Source: Terriglobales bacterium
GTDB taxonomy: Bacteria; Acidobacteriota; Terriglobia; Terriglobales; Acidobacteriaceae
NCBI GenBank assembly: GCA_019241735.1
Contig: JAFAWN010000390.1
Span: forward strand, 1 to 20,447
Direction: 5' to 3'
Length of the DNA: 20,447 nt
Every line of letters begins with the position of its first letter. Position 1 is the stretch's first letter. Below the pieces are notes generated by a model. It had not been told where the DNA came from and ran no database searches. It saw only the letters and a list, made by a program, of their open reading frames with translations. Positions 8,008-15,284 of this stretch are shown one piece after another. Made by a program: the position numbers and the translations under genes.

Positions 8008-9060
8008 ATGAAAAAGCGCACCCTGGTGTATGGAATTATCGTCGCCGTACTTGCCGCCCTGGTGTACGTACAGTTCCGCAGTTGGCGCAACTTCGATTGG
8101 TCGGCGTTCTGGAGCCAGACCCGCCAGGTCGATAAGCTGCAAATACTTGGAGGCTTAATTCTCATCTATCTGGCCTACGTCATGCGCGCTATCCGCTGGA
8201 AGATTTTCCTGCGTCCGGTGCGGCAGACTTCGAGCATCGGCCTTGTTACCCCCACGGTCATCGGATTCACCGGGCTGGCGCTCCTTGGGCGTCCGGGAGA
8301 ATTGATTCGCCCGTACTTGATTGCCCGCCAGCAGAAGCTGACTTTTTCCTCTCAGCTGGCGGTGTGGGCGGTCGAACGAATCTTCGATATTGGAGCCTTT
8401 GCGTTGCTGCTTATTTCGGCCATCTTTCTTACGCCTGCTACGCGGACCCTTCCATTCTATGACCGCTTCCGCACCGGCGGATTTGCCATCGTAGGACTAG
8501 TTGCAGGGCTCATCGCCGTTGCCATGTTTATTCACTGGAAAGGCGATGCTTCAGCAAATTGGATCGAGCGCCGCTTTTCCCATCTGGCGTCGAATTTCGG
8601 TCATCACCTGGCGGTGCGAATTCGCGAGTTTCGCGGCGGCTTGAATACTATTCACAGCTTCGCCGCGTTAGTTCAGCTCGTAATGATTTCTGTCACCATG
8701 TGGATTGCGATCGCGCTGACCTACTGGGAGGTTATGCGGTCCTACGGCGCTGGCCCCCTCGATCGCCCGCTCTCGCACGTGCCGTTGCTTATGGCTTCCA
8801 GCATGGTAGGGTCGCTCATCCAATTGCCGGGCGTGGGTGGCGGATCCCAATTGGCAACCATTTCCACATTGCAGCATGTATTCGGGGCGCCACCCGAGCT
8901 GGCTGCGAGTTGCGGCATACTTCTGTGGCTGGTAACGTTCGTGTCCATCGTTCCCGCGGGATTGATTCTGGCCCATCGTCAACGGGTGTCGTTGCGTGAT
9001 CTTTCGCACCAGAGCCAGATCAACGACGACGCAGAAATGCAGACACCGCGAACTGGATAG
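8008..9060 (+). CDS. YbhN/AglD-type membrane protein (LPG synthase TM-like, UPF0104)
   Basis: The 350-residue protein has about seven or eight membrane-spanning segments. Family signs include YVMRAIRWKIFLRP after the second helix, GFTGLALLGRPGELIRPYLIARQ, and VERIFDIGAFALLL. Further on, LPGVGGGSQLATI matches the glycine-rich C-terminal motif. These segments match the lysylphosphatidylglycerol synthetase N-terminal (flippase-like) family. The soluble aminoacyl-transferase domain of MprF is absent, so it should not make lysyl-PG; a role in lipid or glycolipid handling in the inner membrane is likely but unproven. It is followed after 11 bases by the small FlbD-like gene, which has its own strong ribosome site, so the two are probably one operon. 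Confidence 0.88.
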   Translation: MKKRTLVYGIIVAVLAALVYVQFRSWRNFDWSAFWSQTRQVDKLQILGGLILIYLAYVMRAIRWKIFLRPVRQTSSIGLVTPTVIGFTGLALLGRPGELIRPYLIARQQKLTFSSQLAVWAVERIFDIGAFALLLISAIFLTPATRTLPFYDRFRTGGFAIVGLVAGLIAVAMFIHWKGDASANWIERRFSHLASNFGHHLAVRIREFRGGLNTIHSFAALVQLVMISVTMWIAIALTYWEVMRSYGAGPLDRPLSHVPLLMASSMVGSLIQLPGVGGGSQLATISTLQHVFGAPPELAASCGILLWLVTFVSIVPAGLILAHRQRVSLRDLSHQSQINDDAEMQTPRTG

Positions 9061-9071
9061 GAGAAAGGAAT

Positions 9072-9260
9072 ATGAAATTCATCGAAGTAACCAGCCTGGG
9101 AGACAGGAAACTTCTCGTAAATGTCGAAGAGATCAAGAGCGTGCAGCCGCTGGACAAATCCACCCGCTTGAACTTCCGCAGTGTGAGCATCGAGAATTAC
9201 CAGGAGGTTAAAGAGTCCTACGAAGACATAAAAAAGCAGATTGAGGAGGCACAGACGTAA
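9072..9260 (+). CDS. Small FlbD-like protein (62 aa)
   Basis: The 62-residue protein starts MKFIEVTSLGDRKLLVN and ends with VKESYEDIKKQIEEA. The order of a beta strand, LxGxKxLVNxExI, and a closing VKES-x-I helix resembles FlbD-type small proteins. FlbD is found in flagellar operons, but no flagellar gene is visible here and the role is unknown. The strong AGGAG ribosome site at 9059-9063 and the highly charged, regular composition argue that it is real. It overlaps nothing and sits 11 bases after the YbhN-like gene. The FlbD assignment is tentative. Confidence 0.7.
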   Translation: MKFIEVTSLGDRKLLVNVEEIKSVQPLDKSTRLNFRSVSIENYQEVKESYEDIKKQIEEAQT

Positions 9261-9390
9261 AGGATGCGTAGACCGGAATTGCAAACTGCTTTGGATCAGG
9301 CTTGGCAAACGAACTGCAAGCTTCGGCTGCTACAATCGATCTGCGTTTCTGAACGCGGATTTCAACGCCATTAAGGTTTGACGCCCAGCT

Positions 9391-9888
9391 ATGAAGTGCC
9401 CCTTCTGCGGGTTCGCAAATGACAAAGTCGTGGATTCGCGCGAAAGCAAGGAGGCCGATTCCATCCGCCGGCGGCGCGAGTGTTTGAAGTGCGAGAAGCG
9501 CTTCACTACCTACGAGCGCATCGACGAAATCCCCTACATGGTGGTTAAGAAAGATGGACGGAGGGAGAAATTCGATCGCCAGAAGGTGTTGAACGGATTG
9601 CTGCGCGCCTGCGAGAAGCGTCCGGTGCCAATCGGCAAGCTGGAACAGATCGTCAATGAGGCTGAGGGGTTCGTAATCGACTCCATGGAGCGGGAGCGCA
9701 AGACTAGCGAGGTGGGGGAATTGATCATGAACCGGCTCCGCCGCTACGACAAAGTCGCTTACGTCCGTTTCGCCTCCGTTTATCTGGACTTTAAAGATGT
9801 TCAGGAATTTATGGCTGAACTGAAAGATCTGCTAAAGACAAAAGAGCCGGCAGAGATACGCGGCAAGAGTGCAGCGAAGACCCAGTGA
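9391..9888 (+). CDS. nrdR: Transcriptional repressor NrdR
   Basis: NrdR represses ribonucleotide reductase genes in response to ATP/dATP bound at its ATP-cone. The 165-residue protein starts MKCPFCGF; C3, C6, C31 and C34 form the zinc ribbon, with the DSRESKE and IRRRREC segments of the family between them. The ATP-cone follows (about residues 48-140), with VKKDGRREKFDRQK and YVRFASVYLDFKD. Length and motif order are typical. A TACAAT at 9331-9336 could be a -10, but no -35 fits. An AAGG at 9374-9377 is a distant, weak ribosome site. The usual neighbour, a ribonucleotide reductase gene, is not in the window. The icd-type gene follows after 18 bases. Confidence 0.96.
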   Translation: MKCPFCGFANDKVVDSRESKEADSIRRRRECLKCEKRFTTYERIDEIPYMVVKKDGRREKFDRQKVLNGLLRACEKRPVPIGKLEQIVNEAEGFVIDSMERERKTSEVGELIMNRLRRYDKVAYVRFASVYLDFKDVQEFMAELKDLLKTKEPAEIRGKSAAKTQ

Positions 9889-9906
9889 CAGGTCGTTGAT
9901 GTTTGC

Positions 9907-10947
9907 ATGGCATACAAAATCACATTGATTCCCGGTGATGGCATTGGCCCCGAAGTCACCCGGGCGGCGGTGCGGATTCTCGAGGCGACAGGGATTAAGT
10001 TTTCCTGGGAGACTTTTGCCGCAGGCGCCGAAGCGTTTGAGAAGTATCACGAATACATCCCTAAAGAGTTAACGGAATCGATCGAGCGCACCCGGGTGGG
10101 ATTGAAGGGGCCGGTCACAACCCCTATTGGCGGGGGATTTGCCAGCATCAACGTCCAACTCCGGAAGCAATTCGAGCTCTATGCCAACTTCCGGCCAATC
10201 AGCAATCTGCCGCATATCCCCACCAGGTATCCCCGTGTAGATCTGATTATCGTCCGTGAAAACACTGAGAGCCTGTACTCCGGCATCGAGCACGAAGTTG
10301 TACCCGGCGTCGTGGAAAGCTTGAAGATCATTACCGAAAAAGCGTCCACGCGAATTGCGCGATTTGCATTCGAGTATGCGCGCAAGTACAAGCGCAAAAA
10401 AGTCCACGCCATTCACAAAGCTAATATCATGAAGATGTCCGACGGCCTTTTTCTCCGCTGTTCACGTGCGGTTGCCAAAGACTATCCGGAGATCACGTAC
10501 GGGGAACACATTGTCGACAACACCTGCATGCAACTGGTGATGAATCCCTATCAGTATGACTTGCTGGTGATGGAGAATTTGTACGGCGACATTATTTCCG
10601 ACCTGTGTGCCGCATTTGTCGGAGGCCTGGGCTTTGTCCCAGGCGCGAATTTCGGCGACCATTGCGCGATTTTCGAGGCGGTGCATGGTTCGGCGCCTGA
10701 CATTGCCGGTAAGGACATCGCGAATCCTACTGCGGTAATTCGCTCCGCGCTGTTGATGCTGCACCATCTGGGAGAGGAAAACGCTGCCGCCAGAATCCAG
10801 ATGGCCCTGGAGAATGTCTATCGCACTAAAGACAAACTGACGCGCGATGTGGGCGGCTCCGCCGGAACCTCCCAGTTTGCCGATTACGTTATCGAAGAGA
10901 TGGAAGCCTTGAAGCCGGCCGAGGCTAATTCGATGGCCCGAAGCTGA
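9907..10947 (+). CDS. NAD-dependent isocitrate dehydrogenase (IDH3-like)
   Basis: This enzyme of the TCA cycle oxidatively decarboxylates isocitrate to 2-oxoglutarate. The 346-residue length fits the short NAD-type enzymes. Visible are LIPGDGIGPEV at the N-terminus, the SINVQLRKQFELYANFRP substrate region (Ser and Arg residues for isocitrate), VRENTESLYSGIEHEV, HKANIMKMSDGLF with the catalytic Lys, and MENLYGDIISDL with metal Asp residues. The cofactor loop reads HGSAPDIAGKDIANPTA. Asp-Ile replaces the Lys-Tyr of NADP-type E. coli Icd, which points to NAD. The alternative, isopropylmalate dehydrogenase, is less likely given the IDH3-like HKANIMKMSDGLF stretch. It begins 18 bases after nrdR. 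Confidence 0.93.
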   Translation: MAYKITLIPGDGIGPEVTRAAVRILEATGIKFSWETFAAGAEAFEKYHEYIPKELTESIERTRVGLKGPVTTPIGGGFASINVQLRKQFELYANFRPISNLPHIPTRYPRVDLIIVRENTESLYSGIEHEVVPGVVESLKIITEKASTRIARFAFEYARKYKRKKVHAIHKANIMKMSDGLFLRCSRAVAKDYPEITYGEHIVDNTCMQLVMNPYQYDLLVMENLYGDIISDLCAAFVGGLGFVPGANFGDHCAIFEAVHGSAPDIAGKDIANPTAVIRSALLMLHHLGEENAAARIQMALENVYRTKDKLTRDVGGSAGTSQFADYVIEEMEALKPAEANSMARS

Positions 10948-10965
10948 ATTTAAGCTGAAATTAAG
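10944..10965. repeat. Imperfect 11-bp tandem duplication over the idh stop codon
   Basis: CTGAATTTAAG is followed directly by CTGAAATTAAG, matching at 10 of 11 positions. The first unit contains the TGA stop of the isocitrate dehydrogenase gene. The spacing equals about one helical turn. It may be a simple duplication or a tandem protein-binding site. Confidence 0.45.
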
Positions 10966-11000
10966 GAGCGTTCCGACACCACGGCTGACACTCCTTCGCG

Positions 11001-11030
11001 TTGACGAAGCCGCGTGGGATTCAGTAACAT
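11001..11030 (+). promoter_or_regulatory. Candidate promoter of the hemH-bc complex block
   Basis: TTGACG and TAACAT are separated by 18 bases, ending 33 bases before the hemH ATG. The -35 matches five of six consensus bases and the -10 four of six. This is the last gap above 100 bp before the respiratory genes, so it is the most plausible start of the operon. Confidence 0.4.
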
Positions 11031-11063
11031 CCTTTTTCTCGCTTTTACCAAGGACTCTGGGGG

Positions 11064-12077
11064 ATGTCTAACACAACGCGGCGAGTTGGTGTGGTTCTCT
11101 TCCAGTTGGGCGGCCCGGATTCGCTCGAGGCCATCGAGCCATTTCTTTTCAATCTTTTTTCTGATCCTGAAATAATTGATTTTCCGTTTGCCCGCATTGG
11201 CCGCCGTCCGCTGGCCAAGCTGATCTCTACCGTGCGCGCCAAAAGAGTTGAGCACCACTACAAGGTAATCGGCGGCGCTTCTCCGATAGCCCGTTTTACC
11301 GCCCGTCAGGCGCAGGCGCTTCAGACTGCGCTACTCGACGGCGGCATAGACGCCTATTGTTGCGTAGCAATGCGTTACTGGCATCCTTATACTTCGGAGG
11401 CCATAGACGAAATTCGGGCTGCCCGCTGCGATGAGATTGTTCTGCTTCCGCTTTATCCGCAATATTCTGCCACCACAACCGGAAGCAGTCTCAAAGAATG
11501 GCGCCGCTCGTTTCATGCGGATGTTCCCGAGCACTGCGTGCACCAGTTTTACCGTCACGACCTTTATCTCGAAGCCATGGTGGAAAAAATCGACGAGGCT
11601 CTCGGGCGGTTTGCGCAGCCCCATCATCCCGAGCTAGTTTTCAGCGCACATAGCGTGCCGGTTTCGGTGATTGAGAAGGGCGACCCCTATCAGCAGCAGA
11701 TCGAAGAAACGATGGCATTGATAATGGCGCGCGGGCGATGGGCGAACCACTTCCGCCTGTGCTATCAGAGCAAAGTGGGCGCCAGCAAATGGCTGCAACC
11801 GTCCCTGCATCGGACGCTTCGCGATCTGGCAACTGAGGGCAAAGACCAGGTGTGCATCGTCCCGTTATCATTCGTTTCTGATCACGTGGAAACGCTGGGT
11901 GAAATCGATCACGAAGCGCGCGCAGAAGCGCGGACTCTCGGCATCCGGCAGTTTGAAATGATGGCAGGCTTGAATGACTCGCCAAAATTTATCGCAGCAC
12001 TGGCGGACTTGGTGATGAAAGCGATCGGCGCGAACGTACAACGGGAACAAACCGAACAGCTGGTCGTGGCGCAATAA
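11064..12077 (+). CDS. hemH: Ferrochelatase
   Basis: HemH inserts ferrous iron into protoporphyrin IX or coproporphyrin III, at or near the last step of heme synthesis. The 337-residue protein starts with VGVVLFQLGGPDSLEAIEPF, continues with YKVIGGASPIARFTARQA, AMRYWHPYT and LPLYPQYSATTTGSS, and has the FSAHSVP motif with His196. The VSDHVETLGEIDHEA motif places Glu276 in the usual catalytic position. The ATG follows an AGGA site at 11051-11054. The gene is 17 bp before the Rieske gene and likely starts the respiratory operon, which would tie heme supply to production of the heme-rich complex downstream. Whether the protoporphyrin or coproporphyrin route is used cannot be decided here. Confidence 0.96.
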   Translation: MSNTTRRVGVVLFQLGGPDSLEAIEPFLFNLFSDPEIIDFPFARIGRRPLAKLISTVRAKRVEHHYKVIGGASPIARFTARQAQALQTALLDGGIDAYCCVAMRYWHPYTSEAIDEIRAARCDEIVLLPLYPQYSATTTGSSLKEWRRSFHADVPEHCVHQFYRHDLYLEAMVEKIDEALGRFAQPHHPELVFSAHSVPVSVIEKGDPYQQQIEETMALIMARGRWANHFRLCYQSKVGASKWLQPSLHRTLRDLATEGKDQVCIVPLSFVSDHVETLGEIDHEARAEARTLGIRQFEMMAGLNDSPKFIAALADLVMKAIGANVQREQTEQLVVAQ

Positions 12078-12094
12078 TCCAAATCTAAAGACAC

Positions 12095-13261
12095 ATGGCC
12101 GACGAATCTACAAAAGCGAGTGGCGGCGGAATTCTGGGGCATCTTCCCCCGCTTCCGCGCGCCGCGCTCAACAATTCGGTAATAGGGATGGAGCAGGCAT
12201 ACCGCCAGCGAAAAGGGTTGCCACTTTTAACGGACGCTGACATCGCCGCCCTGAAGGCCGGCGAACCCATGCCGTGGGAAGCCGGAGGATCCGGCGTAAT
12301 TGAGGCGCCGGCAGTATCTCCAACGGCCCAGCCGGTTTCAGCTGCGCCGGTCTCGCAAGCCCCGCCAGCAACAACCGCTGCGCCGCCTGTCGCCGCGAGA
12401 ACGGGCATTAGCGACGAAGTGGCAAAGCTGGTTGCCGAAGGCCGCAAGTGGAGCCGCTCCACCGTCGCCGCCGAGCAGGCCCGCCGCGGCCGCAAAGGCT
12501 TGACCCCGTTCAACGACGAAGAAATAACTGCGCTGTTGGGCGAACCCTATACTTCTACCCCGGCCGCAGCCCCTACGCCCGCAGCGGCCGCTGCAACTCC
12601 AACCTCACCCAGCTCCGCTGGCCCTGCAGTCCGCCCAGCTGCTCCGGTACAAGCCGCGGCGTCCGCGGCGGCTTCGGTTTCCCGCACTGGCGAGGCGACG
12701 CGGTACGTCGGCACTCCCGCGGTCGGAACCTCGAAGGCTGCGGCAGCGGGAGGGGTTGCAACTGTCGGACCGGAAAACAGTGAGGTCAACCAGCAGCGCC
12801 GCCGCCTGGTGTGGTGCGCGGTCAGCGCCTTCTTGATGGCATGGTTCCTGGCCTTCTTCCGATTCTTCTTGCCGCGAACTTTATTTGAGCCAGCAACTTC
12901 GTTCAAGATTGGATATCCCGCCGACTACGGCCTCGGCGTTGATACCAAGTGGCAGCAGAAATTCCGTATCTGGGTGGACCGCACCCCCGACCGTTTATTC
13001 GTGATCTACGCCCGCTGCACCCACCTGGGTTGCACGCCGGACTGGAAGCCTAGCGAGAATAAATTTAAGTGCCCCTGCCACGGCAGCGGATACGACAGCG
13101 AGGGAATTAATTTCGAGGGCCCGGCGCCTCGCCCCATGGACCGCGCCCACGTTGAGTTTGCACCCGACGGTCAGATTCTGGTGGATGTTTCGAAACTTTA
13201 CCAATGGCCAAAAGGACAGCCGAGCCAGTTCAATGAGGATGGATCGTTTTTACCCGCCTGA
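12095..13261 (+). CDS. Rieske 2Fe-2S protein of a bc-type complex, with long N-terminal arm
   Basis: The 388-residue protein has the Rieske cluster motifs at its C-terminus: CTHLGC (C308, H310) and CPCHGS (C326, H329), with C313 and C328 placed for the usual disulfide. A single membrane helix at about 238-260 precedes it. The first ~235 residues are rich in Ala, Pro and Thr and, by topology, should lie in the cytoplasm. Two copies of a 28-residue motif are found there: residues 26-53 (with EQAYRQRKGLPLLTDADI) and 120-147 (with EQARRGRKGLTPFNDEEI), sharing 13 of 28 positions. Ordinary Rieske subunits have only about 20-40 residues before the helix. The protein transfers electrons from menaquinol to cytochrome c. 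Cytochrome b genes follow directly. Confidence 0.93.
   Translation: MADESTKASGGGILGHLPPLPRAALNNSVIGMEQAYRQRKGLPLLTDADIAALKAGEPMPWEAGGSGVIEAPAVSPTAQPVSAAPVSQAPPATTAAPPVAARTGISDEVAKLVAEGRKWSRSTVAAEQARRGRKGLTPFNDEEITALLGEPYTSTPAAAPTPAAAAATPTSPSSAGPAVRPAAPVQAAASAAASVSRTGEATRYVGTPAVGTSKAAAAGGVATVGPENSEVNQQRRRLVWCAVSAFLMAWFLAFFRFFLPRTLFEPATSFKIGYPADYGLGVDTKWQQKFRIWVDRTPDRLFVIYARCTHLGCTPDWKPSENKFKCPCHGSGYDSEGINFEGPAPRPMDRAHVEFAPDGQILVDVSKLYQWPKGQPSQFNEDGSFLPA
12170..12253 (+). repeat. Rieske N-terminal arm, motif copy 1
   Basis: This segment encodes Rieske residues 26-53, the first copy of a duplicated charged helical motif (EQA-x-R-x-RKGL-x4-D-x2-I-x-AL). Ala/Pro-rich linker follows. It is a protein-level repeat; the DNA copies are clearly diverged. 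Confidence 0.65.
12452..12535 (+). repeat. Rieske N-terminal arm, motif copy 2
   Basis: This segment encodes residues 120-147, the second copy of the same motif, with 13 identical positions of 28 and no gaps. It is followed by about 90 residues of Ala/Pro/Thr/Ser-rich linker before the membrane helix. Confidence 0.65.
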
Positions 13262-13276
13262 TTCGCCGCGGCGGCT

Positions 13277-13288
13277 TTGTAATTACAA
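13277..13288. promoter_or_regulatory. 12-bp palindrome between the Rieske and cytochrome b genes
   Basis: TTGTAATTACAA is a perfect palindrome in the 59-bp gap. A GC-only palindrome, CGCCGCGGCG, lies just before it at 13264-13273. The AT-rich one overlaps a TACAAT (13284-13289) that could act as a -10. It may be an internal operator, but 12 bp can also occur by chance. Confidence 0.25.
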
Positions 13289-13320
13289 TCGTGGGGCAGC
13301 AATAGGTTCACGAGGATACG

Positions 13321-14250
13321 ATGCTTGAAGAAAACGGTAACGGGACCGGAAAAAATGGCAAGGAAGTTGGCCTGCTCGAGCGGGTGAAGGCAGGTGTAAA
13401 AGAGGATGTTCAATCACTCAAGACCGATCTTCCTGCGAAAGCCAAAGAGCAAGTTGAAGGCCTTAAAGACCCGACCAAGACCCAGGTCTACACCTCCATC
13501 TTCCGCCACAAGCATGACGACACTCCCCGGAATCGCGCACTGGGGGTGCTTTCCAATGTCTTTCTGCATCTGCATCCGGCAAAAATTAATCGCGACGCCG
13601 TCCGCTACAGCTTTACCTGGGGCATGGGCGGCATCACTTTCTTTTTGTTCCTGATTCTTACCTATACTGGCGTGCTGTTGATGTTTTATTACCATCCCAC
13701 GAAGGTCCAGGCTTTTCGCGACGTCCTTTATCTTGAGCATGACGTCCCGTTCGGCAAAATTCTTCGCAACATGCATCGCTGGGCGGCGCACTTGATGATC
13801 ATTGCGGTGTGGCTGCACATGTTCCGCGTTTTTCTCACCGGATCGTATAAAAAGCCGCGCGAGTTCAATTGGAATGTCGGCGTCATCCTGCTGGTGCTCA
13901 CGTTGTTGCTCTCTTTCACCGGATATCTGCTTCCCGACGATCAGTTGGGATTCTGGGCGGTCACGGTGGGAACGAACATGGCGCGCGCCACGCCGCTGCT
14001 CGGTCACGAAGGCCCGTTCGGCAAAATGCTCGGCATGACGCCTTATAACGACGTGCGATTCGGATTGCTCGGAGGCTCGATCGTCGACGCTAACGCGCTG
14101 CTGCGTTCTTATATCTGGCATTGCATCGGGATTCCGCTGGTCGCGATCACTTTCATGGCGGTGCATTTCTGGCGCGTGCGCAAGGATGGAGGCATCTCCG
14201 GCCCAGCGCCGGTCATGCTGGAGTCTGAGGCGGATAAGCGTCGTACATGA
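13321..14250 (+). CDS. Cytochrome b, N-terminal half (b6-like)
   Basis: The 309-residue membrane subunit carries both b hemes of the quinol-oxidising complex. Helix B has HRW...WLH with ligands H152 and H166 (14 apart); helix D has H267 and H282 (15 apart), the longer spacing characteristic of b6-type rather than mitochondrial cytochrome b. The segment GGITFF...TGVLLMFYYHPT aligns with b6. However, the Cys that binds the extra heme (cn) in cytochrome b6 is Gly101 here, so that heme is not expected to be covalently held. The first ~75 residues are a hydrophilic Lys/Glu-rich extension not found in b6. The ATG follows GAGGA at about 13310. The second cytochrome b half follows after 23 bp. Confidence 0.94.
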   Translation: MLEENGNGTGKNGKEVGLLERVKAGVKEDVQSLKTDLPAKAKEQVEGLKDPTKTQVYTSIFRHKHDDTPRNRALGVLSNVFLHLHPAKINRDAVRYSFTWGMGGITFFLFLILTYTGVLLMFYYHPTKVQAFRDVLYLEHDVPFGKILRNMHRWAAHLMIIAVWLHMFRVFLTGSYKKPREFNWNVGVILLVLTLLLSFTGYLLPDDQLGFWAVTVGTNMARATPLLGHEGPFGKMLGMTPYNDVRFGLLGGSIVDANALLRSYIWHCIGIPLVAITFMAVHFWRVRKDGGISGPAPVMLESEADKRRT

Positions 14251-14273
14251 TTTTGCTGCGCTGAAGGAATTTT

Positions 14274-15203
14274 ATGGATTGGCGACAACTTTGGGAGATC
14301 GTCTCCGCCCCTGATAACGTGCCCATCGTCGGCATGATTCCGCTGCTGGTTTTTTACATTTATCTGGCGTGGAAGCAGGCCCGGGCCAACGACGAACTGG
14401 TAGCGGAACTAGAAACCAACCCTGCGCTCGCCAAAACCCATCATCGCAAGAGTTGGCCCTTCCGTCCGGGATGGCAAAAGGAAGTGCACGTCTGGCCGTT
14501 TCTATTACGCATTGAATTTCTTGCCGCCATTATTGTCACCATTATTTTGATGGTGTGGTCGATCACACTCAGCGCACCCCTCGAAGAGCCTTCGAATCCA
14601 AACCTGACCATGAATCCGGCGAAGGCGCCGTGGTATTTCCTGGGTTTGCAGGAGATGCTGGTTTATTTCGATCCATGGATCGCGGGCGTTGTAATGCCCA
14701 CGCTCATCATTATCGGCCTGATGGTGATTCCGTATATCGATACCAATCCGCTGGGGAGCGGATATTACACCTGGAAACAACGCAAGTTCGCGATCGGCAC
14801 ATTTTTGTTCGGATTTATCGTGCTCTGGGTGGCGATGATCATCATCGGTACTTTCATTCGCGGACCCGGCTGGCAGTGGTTCTGGCCCGGGCAGACCTGG
14901 GACCACAATCGCCTGATCTACGAGGTGAATCGTGACTTGCCTGATCTGTTTGGAATTACCTCCAATCTGGCTAAGGGAATTTTCGGCGCCATTGTGGTGG
15001 GCGGGTTTTATCTGATCGGCGGCTTTGTCGTACACGCGTTATTCCGCCGCTATAACCCCAAGGACTACCGCCGCATGAGTCTGTTGCAGTATTCCATCAT
15101 GATATTTTTTCTGCTTACCATGGTAGCTCTGCCGGCCAAGATGCTGTTACGCCTGGCATTGAACATCAAGTACGTGTGGATAACGCCCTGGTTCAACGTA
15201 TGA
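14274..15203 (+). CDS. Cytochrome b, C-terminal half (subunit IV-like)
   Basis: The 309-residue membrane protein supplies the remaining helices of cytochrome b and part of the quinol-oxidation site. The usual PEWY motif is AKAPWYFLGLQEML (A118-P-W-Y121), so the Glu is replaced by Pro and the first Pro by Ala. NPAKAPWYF-type variants are familiar to me from menaquinol-using bc complexes. The N-terminus has one membrane helix (about 18-33) and a charged loop before the first subunit IV helix at about 80-100. At least five hydrophobic segments follow, more than the three of plant subunit IV. The ribosome site is AAGGAA a few bases before the ATG. It sits between the b6-like gene and the octaheme cytochrome gene. 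Confidence 0.92.
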   Translation: MDWRQLWEIVSAPDNVPIVGMIPLLVFYIYLAWKQARANDELVAELETNPALAKTHHRKSWPFRPGWQKEVHVWPFLLRIEFLAAIIVTIILMVWSITLSAPLEEPSNPNLTMNPAKAPWYFLGLQEMLVYFDPWIAGVVMPTLIIIGLMVIPYIDTNPLGSGYYTWKQRKFAIGTFLFGFIVLWVAMIIIGTFIRGPGWQWFWPGQTWDHNRLIYEVNRDLPDLFGITSNLAKGIFGAIVVGGFYLIGGFVVHALFRRYNPKDYRRMSLLQYSIMIFFLLTMVALPAKMLLRLALNIKYVWITPWFNV

Positions 15204-15284
15204 AGGTGAACGTATGACCAGTTTAACCTGTGAAATTAGCGGAAACCTGAAGATATAACGCTCCGCGGTTAAGTTGACAAAATA

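Noticed and set aside
9301..9340. Promoter with TTGGCA and TACAAT before nrdR
   Set aside because: The spacer between the two is about 22 bases, too long for a standard promoter; only the TACAAT is plausible.
9907..10947. Isopropylmalate dehydrogenase as the identity of this gene
   Set aside because: The HKANIMKMSDGLF and SINVQLRKQFELYANFRP segments fit NAD-type isocitrate dehydrogenase better, and no leu genes are nearby.
15214..15258. 14-residue micro-ORF with a ribosome-like AAGGTGA before the octaheme gene
   Set aside because: It is out of frame with the cytochrome, too short to judge, and its sequence shows no leader-peptide pattern. It is only worth noting because the GTG of the cytochrome lacks its own ribosome site.
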